Assembly (NCBI RefSeq): GCF_001458415.1
Contig: NZ_CYSD01000015.1
Location: 49,341 to 113,340 of the forward strand
DNA: 64,000 bases
From: Tritonibacter multivorans
GTDB lineage: Bacteria; Pseudomonadota; Alphaproteobacteria; Rhodobacterales; Rhodobacteraceae
Direction of reading: 5' to 3'
Shown: piece by piece, positions 17,943 to 26,592 of the stretch
How the letters are laid out: every line of letters starts with the position of its first letter
How positions within the stretch are numbered: the stretch's first letter is position 1
Notes under the pieces: model-generated
Database searches by the model: none
The model's input: only the letters and a program-made list of their open reading frames with translations
What the model was told of the DNA's origin: nothing
Position numbers and translations under genes: made by a program

Positions 17943-18290
17943 ATGAGACCACTGCGGACATACTTGGCCCTGTTTCTGGCCTTTTGCCTTGCGTTGACGG
18001 CCCATATGGCGGCCTCGGCGCGCGGGCAGGGGACTGGTGAACAGGCGATCCTTTGTACCGGTGCAGGCGTGGTGGTTGTCTATCTGGATGCGGAAGGCAC
18101 CCCCACAGGGCCGCCGCATTACTGCCCGGACTGTAGTCTTCATCTTCTGGATGCCCCAGCTTGCCCCGTGTTGCACGCGCGCCCGCTGGACGTGGCCCGC
18201 CCTTTGCAACCTGTTGTCACGCCGCAGGTCAAAGGCGCTGTGCAGGTGGTCCATGCGCTTCAGGCCCGCGCCCCGCCGCAACGGGTCTGA
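17943..18290 (+). CDS. Exported DUF2946-like protein, probably copper-related
   Basis: A 115-residue protein with a signal peptide (MRPLRTYLALFLAFCLALTAHMAASA). The mature part contains ILCTGAGVVVVYLDAEG and a CPDC motif (HYCPDCSLH), the pattern of DUF2946-type small periplasmic proteins that often accompany copper chaperones and TonB-dependent copper genes. It lies 45 bases upstream of a PCu(A)C chaperone on the same strand, supporting a shared role in copper delivery or tolerance. The start follows weak purine-rich sequence. Two extra cysteines (ILC, PACP) may help metal binding. Confidence 0.7.
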   Translation: MRPLRTYLALFLAFCLALTAHMAASARGQGTGEQAILCTGAGVVVVYLDAEGTPTGPPHYCPDCSLHLLDAPACPVLHARPLDVARPLQPVVTPQVKGAVQVVHALQARAPPQRV

Positions 18291-18335
18291 GCGCCAAACG
18301 ACCTATATTCCATTCAGACTGACAGGAGACGACCG

Positions 18336-18842
18336 ATGTCGTTCAAATCCCTTTGTGCAGCTACTGCTGCGACCCTTGCCCTGACCACCGCTGCGTTTGC
18401 CGACAGCCAGATCATGGTGCATGATGCCTATGCGCGCTCTGCCAACCCCAAAGCAGGGGCGGCGTTTATGCACATTATGAATCATGGTGATGAAGCCGAC
18501 CGGCTGGTTGCGGTGAAATCGGATGTATCTGCGCGCACCGAACTGCACACCCATAAAGAAGACGCCAATGGCGTGATGAAGATGATGGAAGTCAAAGAGG
18601 GCTTCGAGATCCCCGCAGGTGGTATGCATATGCTGAAGCGTGGCGGCGATCACGTGATGTTCATGGGGCTGAATGCGCCCTTTGAGGACGGCGCCACCGT
18701 GCCGGTCACGCTGGTCTTTGAAAAGGCCGGTGAGGTTGTGATCGACGTTGCAGTGGACCAGAAGCGCAAACCCAAACACGGGGGCGCGCATGGCGGTCAC
18801 GATCATTCGGGCCATGACCATTCGAACCACGGCGATCACTGA
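18336..18842 (+). CDS. Periplasmic copper chaperone PCu(A)C
   Basis: A 168-residue exported protein: signal peptide MSFKSLCAATAATLALTTAAFA, then the DUF461/PCu(A)C fold with DAYARSANPKAGAAFMHIMN, ELHTH, MKMMEV, and the copper-binding HMLKRGGDHVMFMGL. The C-terminus adds a His-rich tail (HGGHDHSGHDHSNHGDH), which increases copper capacity. PCu(A)C delivers Cu(I) to the CuA or CuB site of cytochrome oxidase in the periplasm. ACAGGAGA lies before the ATG. It is likely co-transcribed with the DUF2946-like gene and ends at a good terminator. Confidence 0.93.
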   Translation: MSFKSLCAATAATLALTTAAFADSQIMVHDAYARSANPKAGAAFMHIMNHGDEADRLVAVKSDVSARTELHTHKEDANGVMKMMEVKEGFEIPAGGMHMLKRGGDHVMFMGLNAPFEDGATVPVTLVFEKAGEVVIDVAVDQKRKPKHGGAHGGHDHSGHDHSNHGDH

Positions 18843-18860
18843 TCCTGACGCCATGTGACA

Positions 18861-18897
18861 CATCAACCCGTCGCTTAAACGCGGCGGGTTTTTGATG
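18861..18897 (+). terminator. Intrinsic terminator after the copper chaperone
   Basis: Inverted repeat CATCAACCCG.CGC / GCG.CGGGTTTTTGATG with loop TTAAAC; the T-run is inside the 3' arm. Confidence 0.85.
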
Positions 18898-19042
18898 CGG
18901 AAATATGAAGGTTTTACTGCGGCTTACATGCCCTGACTGCATGACGGGCTTGACCAAAGGGCACTGTTTTTAAAGAGGTGTCAGGCGTATCCAATAAGCG
19001 AAGCAATCGGCCGTAAGGCGTTGAAATTACCGGAGTACTGAT

Positions 19043-19138
19043 ATGCGTAACGAGATCCAAAACACTCTGCAGTTTGTCCTGTCCGTTGCGGCTGGCGGCG
19101 CGCTGATCTTTGCCCTCGCACTGGGTCATATTGTCTGA
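19043..19138 (+). CDS. 31-residue single-span membrane peptide
   Basis: ATG 19043 with GGAG seven bases upstream opens a 31-codon frame: a polar start (MRNEIQNTLQ) followed by one hydrophobic helix (FVLSVAAGGALIFALALG) and HIV before TGA. It has its own terminator at 19165 and an upstream TTGACC (18950-18955) that could be a -35 box. It is not similar to any family I recognise, but codon choice, ribosome site and terminator together suggest a real gene. Likely inserted in the inner membrane; function unknown. Neighbours (copper chaperone, TRAP operon) give no clear hint. Confidence 0.65.
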   Translation: MRNEIQNTLQFVLSVAAGGALIFALALGHIV

Positions 19139-19164
19139 ACGCACCACCGCCTCCAAAGACAAGA

Positions 19165-19200
19165 AAAGGGCCGCCCGGAACAGGGGCGGCCCTTTCTGTT
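19165..19200. terminator. Terminator between the small peptide gene and the TRAP operon
   Basis: Perfect stem AAAGGGCCGCCC / GGGCGGCCCTTT, loop GGAACAG, flanked by A- and T-rich sequence; usable from both sides (the dctM stop codon is 32 bases away). Confidence 0.9.
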
Positions 19201-19231
19201 TGCTGAGCGCGGGCGGGGAGGATTAGGCCGG

Positions 19232-20521
19232 TCAGCCCAGCAACAGCTCGGGCAGCCACAGGGCGATCTGCGGCACAAAGGTGGTCAACATCAGCGTCGG
19301 CAACCATGCAAAGAGGATGAAGATCAGCGTCGGCCACAGCATGCTTGCCACCGGCGTCTTGGTGATCTTGGCCCCCAGATACAACAGCGGCGCGGTGGGC
19401 GGGGTGATATTGGCCATGCCAAGGTTCACACCCAGAACAGCGGCAAAATGGATCGGGTCCATGCCAATGCCCGTGACGATGGGCAAAAGGATCGGTGTGG
19501 ACAGCAACAGCCCGCTGATATCATCCATCAGCATGCCAATGAGGATCATCACCAGATTGACCATCAGCAGGATCACAATCGGGTTTTCGGACACCGAATA
19601 GACCAGATCCTTGGCAATATTGGGGATGTCTTCAAAGATCAGGAATTTGCTGACGATCAGCACCATGAAGATCATCACCATCACCACGCCGATGATCACT
19701 CCGGCATCGGTAAGCGCCTCCATCAGGGTGCGCCAGGTGAGACCGCGGTAGACATAGATCGCCACCGGGATGGCATAGACCACGGCCACGCCCGCAGCCT
19801 CTGTCGGGGTCATAATGCCGCCGTAGATGCCGCCCAGAATGATCAGCGGCATCAACAGCGCCGGAAACGCCAGCGTGGCTTTCTGTTTGAAAGACATCGC
19901 GAAATTCTCGGGCCGGACGTTCAGTTTGATGTCATCATATTTGCGCAGCATGAACTGGTTCACCGTGATCAGCAGCGTGATCAGGATCATCGCGGGCAGG
20001 ACGGTCGACAGGAAGCATTTCAGCACCGACTGCTGCGCCACCCAACCATAGAGGATGTGGTTGGCGCTGGGCGGGATCAGCAGGCCCAGGGGGCTTGCAC
20101 AGACGATCAGCGCCGCTGACTGGCCAGCCGGGTAATTCGCCTGCCGCAGGTGCGGCATCATAATGCTGCCAATACAGGTCAGCGTCGCATTGGCTGCACC
20201 AGAGATCGACCCGAAAACGCCGCAGGCCAGCACGGTTGCCGCACTCAGGCCACCTTTGAGGTGGCCAATGAACAGCTCTGCCAGTGACACCAGCGGGGCG
20301 GCAATGCGGCCGCGCTCCATCACGGTGCCTGCGATCATGAACAGCGGAATGGCCAAGAGCACCAGCGACCGCAGCTTGGTGGACCCCGACGGCAAATAGC
20401 CAGTGACGTCATGGCCGCCCATAAAGGCCAGGAACAGCAGTACCGCGCCAAAGGCCACAAAGACGCTGACACCCAGAAGCAGCATGCCGCAGATGATAAT
20501 GAGACTGCCTGCAAGGATCAT
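19232..20521 (-). CDS. dctM: TRAP transporter large permease (DctM)
   Basis: A 429-residue polytopic membrane protein, the transport subunit of a tripartite ATP-independent periplasmic transporter, driven by a sodium gradient. Typical DctM features: IPLFMIAGTVMERGRIA, ACGVFGSISGAANATL, LGLLIPPSANHILYG, MLMDDISGLLLSTPILLPIV and VNLGMANITPPTAP. Its ATG overlaps the dctQ stop by four bases (ATGA), indicating translational coupling. Third gene of dctP-dctQ-dctM. Confidence 0.95.
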   Translation of the reverse strand: MILAGSLIIICGMLLLGVSVFVAFGAVLLFLAFMGGHDVTGYLPSGSTKLRSLVLLAIPLFMIAGTVMERGRIAAPLVSLAELFIGHLKGGLSAATVLACGVFGSISGAANATLTCIGSIMMPHLRQANYPAGQSAALIVCASPLGLLIPPSANHILYGWVAQQSVLKCFLSTVLPAMILITLLITVNQFMLRKYDDIKLNVRPENFAMSFKQKATLAFPALLMPLIILGGIYGGIMTPTEAAGVAVVYAIPVAIYVYRGLTWRTLMEALTDAGVIIGVVMVMIFMVLIVSKFLIFEDIPNIAKDLVYSVSENPIVILLMVNLVMILIGMLMDDISGLLLSTPILLPIVTGIGMDPIHFAAVLGVNLGMANITPPTAPLLYLGAKITKTPVASMLWPTLIFILFAWLPTLMLTTFVPQIALWLPELLLG

Positions 20522-21096
20522 TGCGCCGCCTCCTTTTTGGAAGGTTGATCGCTGGGTTCAATGTCATCGCCATAATCGACCTTAATGCCGCGGATATGGG
20601 CATAGAGGTAGGCGGCAGAGAACGCCGTCATGAAGAAGAAGCCAAGGAAGATCGCAAGACGCCAGGTGAAATAAGGGATCTTCAACGCCGGTGTGACCTT
20701 CCAGATCGGATACTTGCCAATTTCCTCGGCCAGCATCAGGTAGCCCCAATAGAGGATCGCTGCGGTCACAAGGAATTCGATGGTCAGAACCACAAGGCGG
20801 CGCCACCAGCGCAGGCGCGGGTTCTTGATCACAATCGACAGGATGTCGGCGTTAATGTGGTGGCCTCCTTCAGAGGCCAGCGCGGAGCCTGCAAAAAAGC
20901 CCCAGAAACAGACCGCAAGCAGCCATTCTTCATAGGCAAACAGGTCGCCGTTGAAGCCATAACGGATCACCACCACCAGAAAGAAGGTGACGGACATCAG
21001 GGCTCCGCTCAGGATCACAATCCATCGCATAAGGCGCAGCGACCCCAGCAGTGGCACCCCCAGCACACGGGGTAAAACATCGGAAATACGTGCCAT
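20518..21096 (-). CDS. dctQ: TRAP transporter small permease (DctQ)
   Basis: A 192-residue, four-helix membrane protein of the DctQ family: SLRLMRWIVILSGALMSVTFFLVVVIRYG, then ALASEGGHHINADILS (conserved His-hinge), with a polar C-terminal tail. It binds the large permease and helps couple the substrate-binding protein. GGGAGGAAAGG precedes the ATG. Middle gene of the operon. Confidence 0.93.
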   Translation of the reverse strand: MARISDVLPRVLGVPLLGSLRLMRWIVILSGALMSVTFFLVVVIRYGFNGDLFAYEEWLLAVCFWGFFAGSALASEGGHHINADILSIVIKNPRLRWWRRLVVLTIEFLVTAAILYWGYLMLAEEIGKYPIWKVTPALKIPYFTWRLAIFLGFFFMTAFSAAYLYAHIRGIKVDYGDDIEPSDQPSKKEAAQ

Positions 21097-21188
21097 CGTC
21101 CTTTCCTCCCTCTTGGATGCAGAAAGGAGGGCCGGGGGATCCCGGCACCTCCTGTTGGTTTTGGTGTTAGGTCAGAAACACGGCGCGC

Positions 21189-22193
21189 TTACTTGAGGCT
21201 TACCAGCAGGCGATCGATCAGCTCTTTGCCAACGCTGTCCTGCAGCAGCGGCCAGATCTCGGTGCGGACCTTGTCGGCCATTGCCTGCTGTTCGTCTGCG
21301 GTCAGCTTCAGGATGGTGTAGCCTTTTTCCTCGAGCTTCTGTTCAAAGACCGCATCGTTTTCACGGTTGTAGGCAAAGAAGTCATTGGACGCTTTGGAGA
21401 AGGCGGCCTGAACGACGCTGCGCTGTTCGTCGCTCAGCTCTGCCCAGGTCTCGGAGGAGGCGTAGTAGGTGGTGTTTTCAGGGATGGAGTTGTACTGCAC
21501 GAAGTGGCTGCCCACATCGCTCTGGGCAAAGATCGAGTAGGTCGCGGTCTTGGTGCAGCAGATGGCGCCGTCGACGATACCAGACTGGATCGCCGGGAAG
21601 ATGTCGCCCCAGGACATGGTGGTCGCGCGGTAGCCGATGCTTTCGACCATGGATTTCACAACGTTCGACGACCAGACACGAATGTTCATGTCTTTGGCGT
21701 CAAAGGTGTTCCAGTTCTTGGGTTCCTCGGTGGCGACGATGCCAACAAAACCCTCGGGGTTCTGGCCCAGCAGTTCCACGTTGTGGTCGGCGAGGATTTC
21801 CTTGAGGATCACATTGTATTCGGAGTCGAGGTTGCGGATCACGCCGTCCATTTCGTCCCAGTTGTTGACCAGGAACGGCATGGAAAGGAACTCCAGACGC
21901 TGATCGTTGTCGGCATAGATAAACGCGGATGCGAAATCGATATTGCCGCGCGAGACGTCTTCAAACAGCGCCTCACCAGAGCCCAGCTGGTTGGCCGGGA
22001 AGATCGAGATTTTCAGACCAACGTCAGCTGCCTCAATATCGGCTTTGATCTGCTCCATCATTTTGGAGCCCTGGTGGTCGATCGGGAAGGTGCCCGCGAA
22101 CTTCAGGCGTTTGTCTGCCGCATGGGCGGGCAGGGCCAGCAGGGCTGCTGCGGCGCCGATTTTCAGTGTGGTGAAAAGACCATTGAGTTTCAT
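21189..22193 (-). CDS. dctP: TRAP transporter substrate-binding protein (DctP)
   Basis: A 334-residue periplasmic protein with signal peptide MKLNGLFTTLKIGAAAALLALPAHA. Mature landmarks: GTFPIDHQGSKMMEQIKADIE, ANQLGSGEALFEDVSRGNIDFA, LSMPFLVNNWDEMDGV, and NIRVWSSNVVKSMVESIG, whose Arg is the usual ligand-carboxylate binder; MSWGDIFPAIQSGIVDGAICC follows. A carboxylate substrate is expected from the Arg; which one is not deducible. ATG 22193 has GGGAGGACATGAC upstream. The double Cys in GAICC is unusual. First gene of the operon. Confidence 0.93.
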   Translation of the reverse strand: MKLNGLFTTLKIGAAAALLALPAHAADKRLKFAGTFPIDHQGSKMMEQIKADIEAADVGLKISIFPANQLGSGEALFEDVSRGNIDFASAFIYADNDQRLEFLSMPFLVNNWDEMDGVIRNLDSEYNVILKEILADHNVELLGQNPEGFVGIVATEEPKNWNTFDAKDMNIRVWSSNVVKSMVESIGYRATTMSWGDIFPAIQSGIVDGAICCTKTATYSIFAQSDVGSHFVQYNSIPENTTYYASSETWAELSDEQRSVVQAAFSKASNDFFAYNRENDAVFEQKLEEKGYTILKLTADEQQAMADKVRTEIWPLLQDSVGKELIDRLLVSLK

Positions 22194-22518
22194 GTCATGT
22201 CCTCCCTTAAGGGATTTGTAGGTTGATTTTGTCGGAGTCCTCGGTGTTGTCCCGGGGTTAATCCGTGGGTCGTATGTGATGCGGAAAAACGGCACCCTGC
22301 GCTGCCGAGGGTCGGCAGCGGTGGCGCTGTCAAACACGCCTTTTCACGCTGTGTTTGCTGAGGTTTGGAGCGGAAATTACCGCCTCAGACTGCCCGTCAG
22401 CAATGGTCGGAACGCCTAATTTGATCTTTCCAGTGGGCGTTCCTCCCAATTTCGGATCCAATTTTGGTGAATTGGTTTAAGTGACCTTCCGGCACGTATT
22501 TGGAGTGACTTTTGTGGC
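22194..22518. other. Intergenic region between dctP and putA
   Basis: 325 bases without a gene. The dctP ribosome site and promoter should lie in its left part, which reads leftwards. An inverted repeat GGAACGCC (22409-22416) / GGCGTTCC (22436-22443) with a 19-base loop lies nearer putA and could be the putA 3' hairpin, but no T-run is next to it. No promoter motif is convincing. Confidence 0.6.
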
Positions 22519-25500
22519 CTAGCTGGCATCTGCCAGCAGCGAAGCATTGCCGCCTGCAGCGGTGGTGTCGATGCAGGTGTGGCGTTCCAGCACGCAGCGG
22601 TCGGCCAGATCCTGTTCGGCCCAAAGCGGCAAGAGCTGCCCCTCGCGACCTGCAAGCGCACGACGCGCGGTGCGCAGGGCCGTGTCTTCGGCCCACAGGG
22701 CCACGCCCTGAAACCCCGTCAGGCGGCCAAGATCGGCCAGATCCAACGTGCCGTCCAGCGCGTGGGCTCCGACAGCCCCCGGTGCAATCAGTGCTGCGCG
22801 GCAGCCATTGGCCTCGGCGATTTTGGCCTGTGCCTGCGCAGCCTCGGCTGTTGGTCCCAGACACAGCACCACGCCGCGCCCATAGGTGGCCAGCACGTTG
22901 GATTCGCCCGTCGGTCCGGGCAAGGCGGTTTCGGACAGGATCACGCGATCCGGCTGCGGTGTGTGGTTCAGCAGCGCTTGGGCCTCTTCAAAGCGCAACG
23001 TGGCGACGTCAGATGCTGCATAGGGCGTCGCGGGCGCTTGAGTGAAGCGTTTGACATAGGCCGGGCCACCCGCTTTGGGACCGGTGCCGGACAGGCCTTC
23101 TCCGCCAAAGGGTTGCGAGCCGACAATCGCGCCGATCTGGTTGCGGTTGATGTACATGTTGCCAACTGTCAGGCGTTCGGTCACCTGCTGGATCCGGTCA
23201 TCAATGCGCGAATGCATGCCAAAGGTCAGACCAAAGCCCGAGGCGTTGATGGTATCAACCACCTGATCCAATTCGCGGGCCTTATAGGTGGCCACATGCA
23301 GAACGGGGCCAAAGATTTCGCGGCGCATGTCCTCGATCCCGTTCACCCGGATCACAGTTGGCGCGACAAAGGTGCCAGTGGTGGGGCGGGCGAGTTCTTT
23401 GAGCACGCGACCTTGCGCACGGGCGGCCTCGATATAGTCCTGAATGTCTGAACGCGCGGCCTCATTGATGACGGGGCCCACATCGGTGGACATCTGCCAC
23501 GGCTGGCCCACGACCAGTTCGTCCATCGCGCCAAACAGCATCTTCAGATAGGTGTCAGCGACGTCTTCCTGCACATAGAGGCAGCGCAGCGCTGAACAGC
23601 GCTGGCCTGCAGACTGGAAGGCCGAGGCGACGATGTCTTTGACCGCCTGTTCAGGCAGGGCGGTGGAATCCACGATCATGGCGTTCAGCCCGCCGGTTTC
23701 TGCAATCAGCGGTGCGCTTGGGGGCAGGGTTTCGGCCATGGTGCGGTTGATCCGCTGGGCCGTGGCGGTCGACCCGGTGAAGCAGACGCCGGAAACCCGT
23801 GCATCCGACGTCAACGCCGCCCCCACAACCGATCCCGGTCCGGGCAGCAGCTGGAGCGCGGTGGCGGGCACGCCCGCCTCCAGCAGCAGGCGCACACCAA
23901 TGGCGGCGTTGACGGCGGTGGTTTCGGCCGGTTTTGCCAGTACCCCATTGCCAGCCGCCAGCGCAGCGGCGATTTGGCCGGTGAAAATCGCCAGCGGAAA
24001 GTTCCACGGGCTGATGCAGGTGAACAGACCCCGGGCGGGCTGTTCCAGCTCCGGCGCGCGGGCGCCATAGTACCGCAGGAAATCCACCGCTTCGCGCAGT
24101 TCGGCAATGGCGTCCATTGGGGTTTTGCCTGCCTCGCGGGTCAGAACGGCGAAGATTTCGCCAAAGTTCTGTTCATAGAGGTCAGCCGCCCGGAACAGCA
24201 CCGCGCGGCGATCTTCGGCGGGCGCATCCCAAGGGGCGGCATCGCGCAGCGCGGCCTCAACGGTTGCCGCATCGGCGAGCGTCACAGTGCCGACTGTGTC
24301 ACTGGGGGCGGCAGGGTTTTGCACCGGCAGCACCTCATCGCCTTGCGGCGCGCGTGCGGTGATCGGGGTGACGGCCCATTGATGGGTTGCAAAGGGGCTG
24401 CGGGCGGCTTCGATCTCGTCCAGATCATCGTCGTCGTGCAGGTCCCAGCCACGCGCGTTTTCGCGTTCTGCCCCATAGAGCGCGGCTGGCGGCAGCACGG
24501 CTTTGTTGATGGCTTCGGGATCATATTCGGCAAAGGGGTCGGCGGCGACCACCTCGGCGGGGACATCCTCATCCACGATCTGGTTCACAAAGGAAGAGTT
24601 CGCGCCGTTTTCCAGCAGGCGGCGCACCAGATAGGCCAGAAGGTCGCGATGCGCCCCCACCGGCGCATAGATCCGGCAGCGGGCTTTGTGTTTTTTGCGT
24701 ACGGTGTCGTGCAGCGCTTCGCCCATGCCGTGCAGACGCTGGAATTCAAAGCGCTCCGGATCGGTGGCCAGCTCCAGCACGGCGGCAACTGTGTGGGCGT
24801 TGTGGGTGGCAAACTGGGGATAGATCCGGTCGGTCATGCCCAAAAGTTTCTTGGCATTGGCGATGTAGGAAATATCGGTGGCGACCTTCTGGGTGAAGAC
24901 CGGAAAATCCTTCAGGCCTTCGACCTGCGCGCGTTTGATTTCGGTGTCCCAATAGGCGCCTTTGACAAGACGGACCATGATCTTGCGATCCAGTTCGCAC
25001 GACAGCTGATAGAGCCAGTCCAGAACATCCGCCGCGCGGCGACCGTAGGCCTGAACCACCACGCCAAACCCGTCCCAGCCCGCAAGCGACGGGTCACGCA
25101 GCACGGCTTCGATCACATCAAGCGACAGGTCCAGACGGTCGGCTTCTTCGGCGTCAATATTGAGCCCCATGCCAGCGGCTTTGGCAGCCTGTGCCAGCTC
25201 CAGCGTGCGGGGGACCAGTTCGTCCATGACGCGGGCCTTCTGGCCGACCTCGTAGCGGGGGTGCAGGGCCGAGAGTTTGATCGAAATGCCGGGGTTTTCG
25301 CGAATATCCGCAGAGGTGCATTCGGTAGACAGCTTGGCAATCGCATCCGCATAGGCGGCAAAGAACGTATCGGCGTCGCCTTGGGTCAGCGCCGCTTCGC
25401 CCAGCATGTCATAAGAATAGGTGTACCCTTCCGCGACCTGCGCGCTGCCGCGTTTCAGGGCTTCGTCGATGGTCTGGCCCAGCACGAACTGCGCGCCCAT

Positions 25501-25995
25501 TTCCTTCATGGCGCGGCTGACGGCGGTGCGGATCACCGGTTCCCCCAGACGTTTCAGCGCGCCGCGCAGGATGCCCGCAAAACCGGGCTGGTCGTCGTTC
25601 AGCACCTTGCCGGTCAGCAGCAATGCCCAGGTCGAAGCATTGACCAGCGACGAAGACGACTGGCCCAGATGCTTGCCCCATTCCGACGGGGCAATTTTAT
25701 CTTCGATCAGCGCATCAACGGTTTCGGCGTCCGGCACCCGCAACAGCGCTTCGGCCAGACACATCAGCGCCACGCCTTCGTCGGTCGACAGCCCGTATTC
25801 TGCAAGGAACACATCCATCAGGCTGGGGCGGGCCTCCGTGCGGATCCCGTTGACAAGGGCCACGGCTTCGCCGCGCATACGGCTGCGTTGTTCTTTGGAC
25901 AGAGCAGCACTTTCGATCAGCGCCTGAACGGCCTGCGTTTCGCTGCGCAGATGGGCGGCGCGGATCAGGGAACGGGTTTCCTGCAGCTGGGTCAT
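22519..25995 (-). CDS. putA: Bifunctional proline dehydrogenase / L-glutamate-semialdehyde dehydrogenase PutA
   Basis: A 1158-residue enzyme oxidising proline to glutamate with FAD and NAD. The N-terminal proline dehydrogenase barrel shows YSYDMLGEAALT, ISIKLSALHPRY, LNIDAEEADRLDLSLDV and MVRLVKGAYWDTEIKRAQ; the second half is the P5C dehydrogenase with CISPWNFPLAIFTGQIAAALAAGN, LIAETGGLNAMIVDSTALPE, SAGQRCSALR (catalytic Cys) and FGGEGLSGTGPKAGGP. The N-terminus lacks the ribbon-helix-helix DNA-binding domain of enterobacterial PutA, so it is not itself a repressor. ATG 25995 has GGAGG upstream. Divergent from an Lrp-type regulator that probably activates it. Confidence 0.97.
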   Translation of the reverse strand: MTQLQETRSLIRAAHLRSETQAVQALIESAALSKEQRSRMRGEAVALVNGIRTEARPSLMDVFLAEYGLSTDEGVALMCLAEALLRVPDAETVDALIEDKIAPSEWGKHLGQSSSSLVNASTWALLLTGKVLNDDQPGFAGILRGALKRLGEPVIRTAVSRAMKEMGAQFVLGQTIDEALKRGSAQVAEGYTYSYDMLGEAALTQGDADTFFAAYADAIAKLSTECTSADIRENPGISIKLSALHPRYEVGQKARVMDELVPRTLELAQAAKAAGMGLNIDAEEADRLDLSLDVIEAVLRDPSLAGWDGFGVVVQAYGRRAADVLDWLYQLSCELDRKIMVRLVKGAYWDTEIKRAQVEGLKDFPVFTQKVATDISYIANAKKLLGMTDRIYPQFATHNAHTVAAVLELATDPERFEFQRLHGMGEALHDTVRKKHKARCRIYAPVGAHRDLLAYLVRRLLENGANSSFVNQIVDEDVPAEVVAADPFAEYDPEAINKAVLPPAALYGAERENARGWDLHDDDDLDEIEAARSPFATHQWAVTPITARAPQGDEVLPVQNPAAPSDTVGTVTLADAATVEAALRDAAPWDAPAEDRRAVLFRAADLYEQNFGEIFAVLTREAGKTPMDAIAELREAVDFLRYYGARAPELEQPARGLFTCISPWNFPLAIFTGQIAAALAAGNGVLAKPAETTAVNAAIGVRLLLEAGVPATALQLLPGPGSVVGAALTSDARVSGVCFTGSTATAQRINRTMAETLPPSAPLIAETGGLNAMIVDSTALPEQAVKDIVASAFQSAGQRCSALRCLYVQEDVADTYLKMLFGAMDELVVGQPWQMSTDVGPVINEAARSDIQDYIEAARAQGRVLKELARPTTGTFVAPTVIRVNGIEDMRREIFGPVLHVATYKARELDQVVDTINASGFGLTFGMHSRIDDRIQQVTERLTVGNMYINRNQIGAIVGSQPFGGEGLSGTGPKAGGPAYVKRFTQAPATPYAASDVATLRFEEAQALLNHTPQPDRVILSETALPGPTGESNVLATYGRGVVLCLGPTAEAAQAQAKIAEANGCRAALIAPGAVGAHALDGTLDLADLGRLTGFQGVALWAEDTALRTARRALAGREGQLLPLWAEQDLADRCVLERHTCIDTTAAGGNASLLADAS

Positions 25996-26122
25996 CGGGG
26001 AACCTCCAAGACTTTGTGTTCCGGCCAATGTATCAGATTGTTAATAGTCGTTTCGGCTGTTGTTGTCAGAACTGCGGGCGTTTGATACGATGTTTGCGGA
26101 AAAAATGGGTCAAAGGTGCGGA

Positions 26123-26587
26123 ATGGCGGAAATATATGGTGATCTGGACCAGATCGACAAATCTATCCTTGATGTGCTGAGCCACAACGGTCGGATCACG
26201 GTGACAGAGCTGGCCAAACATGTGGGGCTGTCAAAAACCCCCTGCCAGATCCGTCTTAAGCGGTTGATCGACGACGATTTCATCCAAGGTTTCAAGGCCA
26301 AGCTGAACCCCGCCAAGATGTGTCTGGAGCATGTCTGTTTTGTCGAGGTTACCATGTCCGACACCCGCGAGGCGGCGCTGAATGCGTTTAATGAGGCCGT
26401 GGCGCAGATTCCCGAGATCGAGCAGTGCCACATGATTGCCGGGTCGTTTGACTATTTGCTGAAGATCCGCACCGCAGACATCCAGAACTACCGCCGGGTG
26501 CTGGGGGAGTCGATTTCCAGCCTGCCGCATGTGGCCAATACCTCGACCCATGTGTCGATGCAGTCGGTGGTGGACGAAATCACCTGA
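26123..26587 (+). CDS. putR: Lrp/AsnC-type regulator, probable PutR
   Basis: A 154-residue Lrp/AsnC family protein: helix-turn-helix LDVLSHNGRITVTELAKHVGLSKTPCQIRLKRL in residues 13-45, then the RAM ligand-binding domain (CFVEVTMSDTR, AVAQIPEIEQCHMIAGSFDYLLKIR). It is divergent from putA with a 127-base shared promoter region, the arrangement known for PutR in other alphaproteobacteria, where the regulator turns on putA when proline is present. Start at 26123 gives a normal family N-terminus (MAEIYGDLDQIDK); in-frame ATGs at 26105 and 26090 remain possible. Confidence 0.88.
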   Translation: MAEIYGDLDQIDKSILDVLSHNGRITVTELAKHVGLSKTPCQIRLKRLIDDDFIQGFKAKLNPAKMCLEHVCFVEVTMSDTREAALNAFNEAVAQIPEIEQCHMIAGSFDYLLKIRTADIQNYRRVLGESISSLPHVANTSTHVSMQSVVDEIT

Positions 26588-26592
26588 AGGGG

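Noticed and set aside
22409..22443. Inverted repeat GGAACGCC...GGCGTTCC as a definite terminator of putA
   Set aside because: The loop is 19 bases and there is no T-run; left as an unexplained repeat inside the gap entry.
23974..26085. 703-codon open frame on the + strand opposite putA
   Set aside because: It mirrors the codon bias of putA on the other strand, has Gly/Arg/Gln-rich non-family sequence and no ribosome site.
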